Part shown: positions 54,454-64,000 of the stretch, piece by piece | Layout of the letters: the number at the start of each line of letters is the position of its first letter | Position numbering within the stretch: the first letter of the stretch is position 1 | From: Dipteris shenzhenensis | Taxonomy: Eukaryota > Polypodiophyta > Polypodiopsida > Gleicheniales | Assembly (NCBI GenBank): GCA_047967505.1 | Contig: CM106540.1 | DNA length: 64,000 bases | Reading direction: 5' to 3' (one strand) | Program-made: the position numbers and the translations under genes | The notes under the pieces: model-generated | Told to the model about the DNA's origin: nothing | Databases searched by the model: none | The model's input: only the letters and a program-made list of their open reading frames with translations

Positions 54454-57366
54454 ATGGGTTCTCAAAGCCGTAGAGCTAGTAGACGTGAAAGATGTAGGAA
54501 CCCCCCCCCAAATCTCATTGACGAGGAGCGCAAGCGGAAGGCTCGTGAGCGCAAGAGAGCCTCTAGAGCTCGAGCTCGCGCTGCCACCACTGATCCACCT
54601 CCAGCTCTACCTCTACATCCCACCTCCACCCCCACCCCCACCTCCATTGTCCCCCCATGCTCATCCGCTCCCCTACCTCTAGCCTCCGCCCTTCCCCTAG
54701 CCACCTACATTTTGGCCTCCACCTCTACCTCTTCCCCCTCCACCCTCCCCCCTCCCCCTCCCCCCGCTCCGCTTGGCGCCTCCCTTCCCCCGTCCACCCT
54801 ACCATCTCCCATTGATCCCGTTGCCCCACCTTGCAGCAGCAGTGTTGCTTCACGACGTGACTTGCCGAAGTCCACTATCCGTCGTCGTGCTAGCAAGATT
54901 GTGCAGTCTTTTTTTTGTGACCTCACGCCAGCTTTGCAGTCTTCTCTTCTTACGTCCCTGATTGATCACCCTGACTTGGTAGAGTGTAGGAGGCTTGCTG
55001 GTCTTGGTGCACGTAGAGATAGGGTTGTATCTAGCGAGGTCCTTAGCAGTGTTCGACGTTCCTATGCTTCTATTAAGCATAGGAACTCCAGTGATGCCTT
55101 GGCAGCACGTCGTGCTATTGTGGCTGCCATTAGTAGACCTCATATGATAGGCCATGTGCGTACCGCTTCACGTCTTCTTTAGATTGCACCGCGCACATTG
55201 CGAGCAGGCATCATTAGGAGGCAGAGTCTAGAGGATAGTGAGACTGATGCTCTTTGGGCTTCGAGTGGTCGTGCACCTCGCTGCGATCGATTGTTGGATG
55301 ATTCCACTAGGTCCTTCATACAACAGTTTTGGGAGGAGCATTGCAGAGCATCCCCGGTGTTCAAGAAGGCATTGCAGAAGAGGGTGTCACGCGGTGTGTA
55401 CATTGAGCATGGTGCATGTTTTTTGGAGTGTACCCAGACTGAGTTGTACACTCAGTTTGTAGAGGCGCACCCGGAGTTCAAGATTGGGCAGAGGTCATTT
55501 GAGCGATGCAGGCCATGGTTTGTGCGATGCTCTCAGGAGCGTGACACATGCTGTTGTCGCTACCATGTGGATTTTGGATTGATGTATGATGTATTCCGTT
55601 CCCTTGATGGTCATAGGGGAGTGGTTCCTACTAGCCCTCGCGACTTCATTCATTCCATATTGTGTACACGAGATGGTGATGCTTTATTCCACTCCCTTGA
55701 TTGTGTGGAAGGCACGTGTACTTTGTGTGGTGACTTTGCTAGAGTGCCACGAGTTGCACTAGATACTTGTGATGTGCCGATGGTTTGTTGGCAGCAGTAT
55801 GAGTACTGTACCTTGACATTAGATGGTGGTGCACAGTCGAGGAGGTTGCAGCTTGTGGGGAAGGAGACACCACGTGTTGTATTCATTGACTGTTTTCGAG
55901 GGAAGCTGTACCGCTACATACGCCACTCGCACACTGCGAAATGGGAGGATCGTCAGTTTCGTGCATGTTTGAGGACATTTCCTATAGGGGTGGTTGTCTC
56001 AGTGGTGGACTTTGCGGAGAATTACACCTTTGCACCACAGCATGAGATCCAATCGGAGTATTATTTCTCTGAACAGGTGACGTGTGATTGAGTATTGATT
56101 TTTTCCCCGCCTCATTATATTGAATTATTTCAATAGTCATATTTTTTTTTCAATGCCATATTGCAGGTTGCTATATTTGTGCACATTAGCTATCGTCATG
56201 CACAGGCTCATGTGGATGGCATTGATAGCACCATGGACTCACGCATCATTGTGCGAGAGTATCACTTCTACATTAGTGATGATCGATCGCATGATGCCCA
56301 TTTTGTGCAGCATTGCTTCACTTTGCATGATAGTTTCTTGAGGGATCATGGTGTCACATGGCAGCGGCGCTGGATTTGGTCAGACGGTTGCGGCGGTCAG
56401 TTCAAATCCGCTAGACAGTTTTATTGGTTCTGCAGATGGCACCGTGAGACAGGCATTCCGATCACATGGAGCTACTTCGAGACAGGGCACAGTAAGGGAG
56501 AGCACGATGGTGCAGGTGCTTGCGTGAAGCGTGCTTTGCGTCGATACCAGTTGCGTCATAGTGCCGATCGCTTCAAGGATGCACATGATGTGGTGCGGTG
56601 GTGCAGCCAGCACTTATCCACTAGTGCTACGTCCTCGTTTCAGTCGCGTGACGATAGGGTGGTGAGCCGGTATTTTTGGTGCGTGGACATTGGGAGTCTT
56701 GATCGGTCGAGGCCTTTTGATTGTCGTTCTGTGCCTGGCACTCTTGATTTCCATTCCATCAGGAGTGTAGGTGAGTCTCACCCTGCGATCTTTTCTCGAC
56801 GGTTTGCATGTTTTTGCTCTGCATGCATTGATGATGATTGGGGAGGGTGCTCCATGATACCATGGGCCGATCCATGGGTACGGCGAGTGCTTTCTCCCTT
56901 CCAGCCTTGGGAGGAGATACATGATGATCAGGATGCGGGATTCAGTTCCTCTAGAGATTATGACCAGCTTACAGATATTTTGCGTATTGGTGATATCTTC
57001 GCGGTTATTGCTTCGGAGGGCAACGAGGAGGGTGTGGATTATTACTTGTTGCGATGCTCTATGCTGAAGAGTGTGCTGAATGAGGATACAGTGGATGGGC
57101 ATGGGATGCACTTCAATGCTCATAGCATGATCGTCGGTGGCCACTATTTTCAGCAGATACAGAGGCGTGGTCGCTATATTGAGTTCCAGGAGTACATGGC
57201 GGATCGGGAGGCATACATGTATTCTCATCTTGTTGTTGGGATCAAGATTACTTTGAGTCGTGTTCGCACTCGCAAGGCGACGTCCACTCCACGATGGCGC
57301 CTTGCAGTGGCGGATCACGAGAGCATACTTGCAACTATTGGCATGAGAGCTGATCCTGAGGAGTAG
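54454..57366 (+). pseudogene. E2 DDE-type transposase gene, open except one amber codon
   Basis: Exon 1 54454-56076, intron 56077-56166 (90 bp, GTGACG...TTGCAG), exon 2 56167-57366; 940 residues if the TAG at 55180-55182 (residue 243, Gln in E1) is ignored. I start at MGSQSRR because it follows the TATA box and is in frame with the body. Residues 1-45 are strongly basic (RKRKARERKRASRARARA), then Pro/Ser/Thr-rich to about 135. The catalytic fold is marked by D519 (VVDFAENY), D614 (WSDGCGGQF) and E653/D655 (GHSKGEHDGAGA, followed by VKRAL), a DDE/D transposase pattern. A Cys pair region (FACFCSACIDDDWGGC) and a C-terminal stretch LRIGDIFAVIA...YYLLRC, which looks like a small beta-barrel reader or BAH/Tudor-like fold, follow. 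The family is not certain; related uncharacterised transposases occur in many eukaryotes. Function: cutting and joining of the element's ends, in the nucleus. Confidence 0.85.
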
Positions 57367-58060
57367 CACATTACATATCTTATTTTTTGGGATCATCAGT
57401 TGATCAGATTGATTTTTATTGGGTATCACTAGTTGATTACACTTTTTTGTATTCGATATGTATAGGCTCACTGTGTGACCGTACCATTGTAATTTTCATG
57501 GACTCATATTTTGTATTTCACTATGATGGCTGTATACACATTCATACACATCATTGTATTAGATTCTATTTTTAACATGATGTCCGATGTCTTCTCAATG
57601 GGATTTGTTGTGTTTGTAATACAAAAAATTGTTTATTAGTAGTAATGTTGTAATTTGTTTTGTGCATTAGGACATTTTAAAAACGTGACTAAGAAAATAG
57701 CGCACGTACTAACGAAATACGCGTGTGGACTTGCTTGTTGGGGATGAAACTTCGCACGACTCTTAGGCCACCCTAGCCAATAGTCCACGCGAGATTTGGT
57801 TTGAATTGATTTGGTGTGCGCCACGTGGAAGGTACAATGCGTACATTTTTACAATCCCTACTAGCACTCGTGACTACGTATGAGCTATGGCGCATGTACT
57901 AACGAAATGCGCGTGTGGACTTATCTGTTGGGAATGAAACTTCGCACAACTCTTAGGCCACCCTAGACATACATCCATGCAAGATTTGTTCTCCAACTTA
58001 TTTGGTATGCGCCACGTGGAAGGTATAATGCGTACATTTTTACAATCCCTACTAGCACGA
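57367..58060. other. Region between the two E2 genes with two minisatellite units
   Basis: Bases 57690-58060 hold two units of the minisatellite seen at 46.4-48.5 kb (anchors at about 57858 and 58048, minus strand). No TTTAGGG block is left. 57367-57690 matches E1 48490-48807. Confidence 0.85.
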
Positions 58061-61000
58061 GATGGGCCAGCCTCATCCTGATGAGGAGGAGGGCATGCTG
58101 CACGCGCCACTGCTGCCATCTCTGCATCCCTCGCCTCCTCTATGTACGCGCGTCTCAGCTCCCATAGCCGTGCATCTGCGAATACTCGTGCCTCAAATCC
58201 AGCGCGAGTAATCGTCTCTACATGTGAAATATGCTGGTCTCGGCCCCGCCCTAGCTGCTGCTCCACCCACTGCTGCAATGATGTCTGCAGCTCTGCCTCT
58301 CGCTCAATCCGGCGTGCCTCCTCCGCTCGTGCCTCATCACCTGGCATGAAGTCACCGTACGAAAAGCGGCGTGGAACGCATGATGCAACCACTGATGTAT
58401 CCGCACCCTCCTGCATCAGCAATGCTCTCTGTGCCTCCTCCCTGTAGTGCTCTGTCAGGACTACACGGGCGAATGGATCAACAGCCTGACGATGACCAGG
58501 ATATAGATCATCCATGCCCAGTCCTCTGTATGTCGCCACATCAATGTCGGCAAAGCATAACGGGCACACTGAACGTGCCACCATGTGGCGGGTCATGCAG
58601 TGGAGATGTGCGATGTGGCCGCACCCTAGTCCAAACCACCCTACGGTGTCAAAGTCCTCGTGGCAGAGGACACAAGTGGAGGTAGGAAGCCTCGCTACGA
58701 CTGCTGCGTCTATCGGTGTCCTAGTCGGCACATCTACAGGGAGGAGCAGGGTATAGGGCCGCACTGGGGTCGATCCTATGGCGCGACGGATCACGACTGA
58801 TATGCCTCAACTGCAAGATATAGTGCTCTGCGCGATGGTATGCTATGCGTGTCCGAATCCTCTGCTCCTCCAAATCTGTCTGCAAGAGTCGTACGCGAGA
58901 CTCCATCTCCTGACGCAAGAGTCGTACGCGAGACTCCATCTCCTGACGCAATAGATGTGCCTGCAATGCAAACATGTCGCGTACATGGTGAGAATTAACC
59001 AAAAAACTTCAGCTCAAAACACGCTACAAAAAAATAAACTAACATAATCAAAATAACTAACCTCGTCCCTAGACTCGGCCAACACAGCCTCCAACTCTGC
59101 AATCCGTCTGTCTCGAGCCTCCAACTCGTGCTGAGGCGCCGTAGATGTGGGAGGTGGTGTAGATGTGGGACGCTCCATCGATGATCGAGGTGGGGGAGGT
59201 GGAATCGCAATAGATCTCGATAGGGCCGAGACCATGTGCTGCAAGGATGATGCCACTGAATGAACATCCCCCCTAATCTGTCCTCCCACCGCTCGCAATG
59301 CCGGTGCAGGGATGGTGTGCAACTCTGGTCCCTCGCGTCGACGCCGAACACCTACAATCTGCCGCTCCTGGCGCCCCATCCTACCACGTCCCGCTCCTGA
59401 TCCTGGACGGGTACTGAGGTAGTCCACCCGATGACCAAGGACAAACTCAGCATAAAGCTGCATGGCAAACGACCTCGCTATCTGGCGGTTGTGAGGCAAC
59501 CGACCACCATTCGCAGCAAGATATCTCGGATAAATGTGTGCTGCTATGATGGGGTGCCTACACCGTAAAATATGCAAGGGGAGCCCTGATCGTGGTCGCT
59601 GGCCCTCGGTGTGACCATCCCAAAACATGTTGTCCAAGGCCTCCCTGTGATGTGACTCCCGCTCAAACAACTGTCGAATCGCTCTCCAATCCAAGCCACC
59701 ACCAGTGATCTCCGCCTCGGCCTGTGCCTGAAAGCTATCCACAACATCCTCAACTGTCTCCAATCGACTCAGAGCCTCAATAACTGAATCCAGGCTCGCA
59801 ACCAAGTGAGGGGGTGCCCTAGCATCCTGCAGTGTCCTCATCTCAGCTCTCAGCATCTCTATTTGCATACGAATAGTGGTGCTAGAACCTGTGCGCTGGC
59901 TGGCGCATGCACAAAAAAAACACATGGAAATTAATATTCTATTTGGGTAATGAAAATAATATTCTATTCAATATGACTTATAATCTATTTACGCAATGAA
60001 AACTATTTGTACGTACTCCTTGATGAGGTAGATCCTATGCACCTACCGACCGGTAGATGGGCCAAATGTGTGGCTCAATATTAATCAATATTATTAATAA
60101 TTCTTAATTTTGATTAGAATTTTTTCACTCTAGTCGTTGCATTTTAAAACTTAGATGTCTCAAATATTTTCTCCTTATATGTTTCCCTTTTTTCACTTTT
60201 TATCCAATATGAAACTTTTCCACATGTGGTGTAAGGACCACATTGTCCACTAATGGCCCCTATACTAAGGACAGATAGTGGAGAGGTTTGGTTAATAAGA
60301 CCTTCTTTGAATGCTTTACTGCCTTGGGTTTGCAATAGATATGGAAGAGATAGAAGGATACCTAATACATTACTTTGAACGATACACAAGCAAGGCGCAT
60401 CTAGTATTTCTCGGACTACACATTAAAAATGAGAGCGGGTTCACACTACAGACCTTTTAAAGCGAGAACTTTGAGAAAATAATTAAGCCTTCTCAATATT
60501 ATCTATTTTGGTTGGGCAATCCACCTCAACTACTGGCCATTCCTATAGATCATCACTTGGTTCAAGACATTTTGTATAAGACTCACTCGACTTCTAGTTG
60601 TAAAAATAGTTTTGGAATGAGATCATCCACATACGTAGCAACAACAAAGGGCACAAGATCCCTAGAAGAGGATTCAAAAACTTTGAAAATTAAATCCTTG
60701 GATGTCCCTATGCAATGGGAAGGGTTGCATACGATAACTAATGTTAATTTTGGTTGAGCTCAAGTAATAAGCGTCACCGTTGCCTATGGTTGGACTAGCA
60801 AGAAAGAGACCACCCTTGCTTACAATGAAACTAGCATATAATTCCTTGAGCATGTGGTTGACATTCCATGTGTGACATAGTTTCAACGAGGGAAAGGAGA
60901 TATGTAGCATCCGCACTATTTTGGTTATGAGGTGGTTCACGTGATTATTGATACAAAGTCTTTTTGGGAAAACATCTTAGTCGTTTGTAAAAGACAAGAT

Positions 61001-62700
61001 AAATGTTGTTAACATTAGTCATAGGTTTCCCTACGGTGCAAAAAGGGATGTATGTGTGCCACATGGCGAGCTGCCATGTAGCAAACAACATGGAATGGGA
61101 TGCTTCAAATGTCGACTCTTGAAGGTTATGGAGTTCTCTCTCTCTTAAGTCTCTTATCTATGATCATTAAGGGATGATTAGGAGAGATTCAGTCATTAAC
61201 AGGCTCTATTTGAACTTAGGTCTATAGTTGATCAAAACACTTGCATATATTAGCATGAATGTGGAATGAATATAGATCCACTAGAGTCCCATGTGCAATG
61301 AATGTTAGGTATTCTAGTTAAACTTTCAGTTTCTCTATGGCGTATTTCTTTCTTCTTATACATATAAGAGAAGTAGATGAATTATGGAACTAGACAACAA
61401 ACATGATCAAAGTGCTAGATCTAAAGCATGCCATAGTGATAGCATAAGAATCTCAAACAGTTTATAGGCACAGACCATAATATTCGAGTTCTTGAAGACC
61501 CATCCAAATATTCTCAATCTTGTAATATTCTTTTTTCAGTTATGCTAGAGTCTATGCATAACTTAGAAGAATTAGACATTTGCAACTCCATGTCTTCTTA
61601 AGGTCTAAGCCACTATTTCATGTCTTCTTAAGGGATATTGAAGATTTGGACTAAGCCACTATCTAGGCATTTCCAAGCTATAGCCTTATCATGCATGCTT
61701 AGTCTAATCAATCTATTGACTAATAGGGGACATATGCCTTCAACTTATTTCCTAGTAGAATCGATCCTTACTAATTGCCAAATAGTTAAAGGATGATTTA
61801 TCATTAGTAATTTCCCAATATATTAGGGATGATTACCCAAGCATTTAAAATTAAAAAATAAAATTTACAAATGCATTTGAAATTTATAAATATTTTATAA
61901 TTATTAATATGAACTTTTTTTATTTACTAAAAAAGGCTCTATTTAAAAAAAATAATTAATTTTCACATTTTAAATAAAAAATCTCGTAATTTATAAATTT
62001 AAGAAAAACTAAATTTATAATGCATTTTATAATTTTTCTTATAAACTAAAATTTTAAATTACGTTTTTTAAAATTAAAATTTTCACATTTTAAATTATAA
62101 ATGTCGTAATTTAAAAATTAAAAAAAAAATTTTACAACTACATTTCAAATTTATAAATATTTTATAATTAATAATATCAACGTTTTTTTATTTACTAAAA
62201 AAAGCTTAATTTAAAGAAAAAATAATTAATTTTCACATTTTAAATAAAAAATCTCGTAATTTATAAATTTAAGAAAAACTAAATTTATAATGCATTTTAT
62301 AATTTTTCTTATAAACTAAAATTTTAAATTACGTTTTTTAAAATTAAAATTTTCACATTTTAAATTATAAATGTCGTAATTTAAAAATTAAAAAAAAAAT
62401 TTTCAACTACATTTCAAATTTATAAATATTTTATAATTAATAATATCAACGTTTTTTTATTTACTAAAAAAAGCTCTATTTAAAAAAAAAATTTAATTTT
62501 CACATTTTAAATAAAAAATCCCGTAATTCATAAATTTCAGAAAAACATTAAAATTTCAGAAAAACATTAAAATGCATTTTATAATTTTTCTTTTAAACTA
62601 AAATTAAATCAAATTCTACCTAAAAGAAAATGCTACATAAAAGAAAATGCTACACAAAAGAAAATGCCAACCTGGACTCTCCCGCTCCTGCTCCGTCCAT
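57874..62700 (-). pseudogene. E2 RING-H2 finger protein gene, frameshifted and 3'-truncated
   Basis: Exons 62700-62672, 59899-59062 and from 58960. Exon lengths 29 and 838 equal those of E1. Both E1 stop positions are sense codons here (Gln; Tyr). Exon 3 has an in-frame 33-bp duplication (LRQEMESRVRL twice) and, at about 58738-58743, one extra base (CCC against CC) that shifts the frame just before the RING. The RING itself (TCVLC...CGHIAHLHC...CPLC) keeps all eight ligands in the frame that runs 58794-57874. After DEAGPS (about 58060) a deletion joins the gene to minisatellite sequence, so the last 40 or so normal residues including the acidic tail are replaced by about 60 unrelated ones. 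Confidence 0.82.
59900..62671 (-). other. Long first intron of the E2 RING gene
   Basis: Minus strand begins GTTGGC and ends CGCCAG. Bases 61830-62640 are the AT-rich repeat seen in E1. Bases 60530-61830 have no counterpart in E1 and look like an added sequence of about 1.3 kb; short open frames there (60512-60757 plus, 60940-60674 minus) are not recognised. 60130-60530 matches E1 43250-43650. Confidence 0.6.
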
Positions 62701-62786
62701 CTCCGTCGAAGTCCGTTCGTCGCTCTCCGTCGCTCGCGCTCTTCCGTCGAAGTCCGGCAAATCCGAAATCGGTGAATGAGGCAGAG

Positions 62787-63475
62787 CTCGATCGAGGTAT
62801 GCGGAATGAGGGGGGTCGCTCTCCTTTTATAATAAAAATTAGGGTTTAGCTACCTCGATCGAGGTATTCTTTCCATGCGCATACATCCCGGCACATATAC
62901 CTCGATCGAGGTATTGGCATGCCACGATACCTCGATCGAGGTACTCTTGACATAACCATGCATCTCGTTGGCATGCCACAATACCTCGATCGAGGTATTC
63001 TTTCCATACGCATACACCCCGGCACATATACCTCGAGCGAGGTATGGCCATGCCACGATACCTCGATCGAGGTATTGTGACATGCCCATACATCTCGGTA
63101 CATCCACGTCGATGGAGGTTTTGACATGCCACGATACCTCGATCGTGGTGTGTTGGCAGAAACGGGATGCCAAGTCATGTGTCCACAATACCCCGATCGA
63201 GGTATGTCATCCGCCCTGTTGGCTGCCCTTTCGGATGGCACATACCTCGATCGAGGTATGCTGGACATGCCACGTGACCTCGATCGAGGTTGAGCTAGAT
63301 GGCCACAATACCTTGACGAGGTAGATGTGGCATGTGTAGCTGGCTTGCCAGCAAACCTCGATCGAGGTACAGGCTCGGTTCGGCAAAAAAGATACGTACC
63401 TCGATCGAGGTATGGGCTAGGCTCGGTTGTGCTCATGTGTGATTTTCATTGGAGCTTATACCTCGATCAAGGTAT
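62787..63475. repeat. E2 palindrome array, RING side
   Basis: About 15 sites of TACCTCGATCGAGGTA type, for example near 62850, 62898, 62926, 62980, 63057, 63240, 63353 and 63397, with others carrying one change (63028, 63138, 63190, 63458). TATAAAA of the RING promoter (62825-62831, minus) lies inside the array. Confidence 0.93.
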
Positions 63476-63543
63476 AGGAGACCGAAGCAAAACCTTTGTA
63501 TTTTCACTCGAGCGGGTGTCACACTCACCCGAAAGTGGTCCGG

Positions 63544-63572
63544 AAGTGGACACCCTTAGCTTGCTACCTCCC
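63544..63572 (-). repeat. E2 terminal inverted repeat, RING side
   Basis: Minus strand GGGAGGTAGCAAGC then TAAGGGTGTCCACTT; continues CCGGACCACTTTCGGGTGAG like E1. Confidence 0.9.
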
Positions 63573-64000
63573 TAATATTCTTTGTTGATCCTCTAAGGAG
63601 TAAATGTAAAAATTAAACTTCAATCTTCCTAAATCTAACCGTTGGATTTGGGATTTGATGATTCAACCACACACCCTTATGTGCCTACTAACCTTCCACT
63701 GAATTGGATTTGCTTAATTATTCAAAATACTAAAAAAATGTGGTGTGCTACTAAAATGCATGTATTTTATGACTTTATTTATTATAAATAATTATTTATA
63801 ATTAGATAAATCATTCAAAAAATTACCAATAAATCAAGTTAAGCTCTACATAATGCAAAGAGACCACTTACAAAGTTTCAATAACATTTAATCTAAAATG
63901 AGTGAGAAATTTAGAATTTGATATGACACTCTCTGTTCGTGACAAACGTGTGACCACCCTGGAACCATGCCATGTGACACAGAGAAATTTTTTGTGTGTG
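63573..64000 (+). mobile_element. DNA transposon E1, remaining end (continues beyond the window)
   Basis: Inverted copy of E2 53009-53437 and hence the transposase-side end of E1, displaced 10.8 kb by E2. It begins with the second TAAT. By comparison with E2, about 190 further bases including the terminal repeat should lie outside the window. No genes. Confidence 0.85.

Larger units (their letters stand above)
52815..63572 (-). mobile_element. DNA transposon E2, complete copy inserted in E1
   Basis: 10,758 bp with terminal inverted repeats of about 29 bp (left GGGTGGAAGCAAGC..., right, inverted, GGGAGGTAGCAAGC..., both then TAAGGGTGTCCACTT). Flanked by TAAT. From the left: end region, hairpin, GTGGCA zone, palindromes, transposase gene rightward, two minisatellite units, RING gene leftward, palindromes. 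It is in the opposite orientation to E1, so the pair forms a large inverted repeat. Shorter than E1 mainly through loss of most minisatellite units. Confidence 0.9.

Noticed and set aside
48808-57366. Assignment of the transposase to KDZ, Mutator or CACTA families
   Set aside because: KDZ and Mutator elements make 8-9 bp and CACTA 3-bp target duplications, and the motifs around the catalytic residues do not match what I know of them; Sola remains possible but unproven.
60512-60940. Open frames inside the E2 RING intron
   Set aside because: Short, absent from E1, and not recognisable; noted only as part of an added 1.3-kb sequence.
40087-64000. Organelle-type inverted repeat (plastid-like) or a segmental palindrome
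   Set aside because: No plastid genes are present, and the terminal repeats with TAAT duplications explain the arrangement as one transposon inside another.

Overview
The window looks like repeat-rich nuclear DNA of a land plant. It holds Ty1/copia retrotransposons primed by initiator-tRNA-Met-type sites (TGGTATCAGAGC), blocks of the plant telomere-type heptamer TTTAGGG inside a minisatellite, CT microsatellites of more than 1 kb, and one intron-containing plant gene for a 2-oxoglutarate/Fe(II) dioxygenase. The species cannot be named from this; a large TE-rich genome (seed-free plant or gymnosperm) would fit. Almost everything else is mobile DNA.

Layout. 0-7.3 kb: a copia gag scrap, then a broken unknown gene on the minus strand (919-4242) whose probable 5' intron and promoter run through a C/G-homopolymer-like tract and an AT-rich tandem repeat, both studded with the palindrome TTGCGTACGCAA. 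8.4-28.2 kb: a four-level nest of LTR elements, each level marked by its own 5-bp target duplication. Old Copia-4 is split by a small LTR element (13006-27801, GAAAG), whose 5' LTR is split by Copia-1 (13328-26060, ATCTA), whose gag is split by a very young Copia-2 (14708-21865, GGTCT; one difference between LTRs). 28.2-35 kb: an inverted LTR, CT microsatellite, and a 1.5-kb tandem duplication of a copia/LINE chimera with a MITE-like insert. 36.4-37.9 kb: the dioxygenase, the only intact host gene. 38-40 kb: copia scraps and poly-CT.

40.1-64 kb: the most interesting part. It is two copies, in opposite orientation, of a large DNA transposon (called E1 and E2 here). Each carries a two-exon gene for a DDE-type transposase and, convergent to it, a three-exon gene for a RING-H2 zinc-finger protein. 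Arrays of a 16-bp palindrome TACCTCGATCGAGGTA lie at both ends, upstream of both genes, and a TTTAGGG-bearing minisatellite lies between the two 3' ends. E2 (52815-63572) has about 29-bp terminal inverted repeats, is flanked by TAAT on both sides, and sits inside E1; E2's own sequence supplies the uninterrupted version of the insertion site. E1 starts at 40087 and should end near 64,190, just outside the window.

Both copies are disabled, but differently. E1 has a frameshift and three stops in the transposase and two stops in the RING gene. E2 has a single amber codon in the transposase, and a frameshift plus a 3' deletion in the RING gene. This agrees with E1 being the older host and E2 the younger guest. 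The 4-bp target duplication is compatible with Sola-type transposons, but I could not assign the superfamily with certainty; the RING partner gene and palindromic end arrays are the features I would call potentially undescribed.
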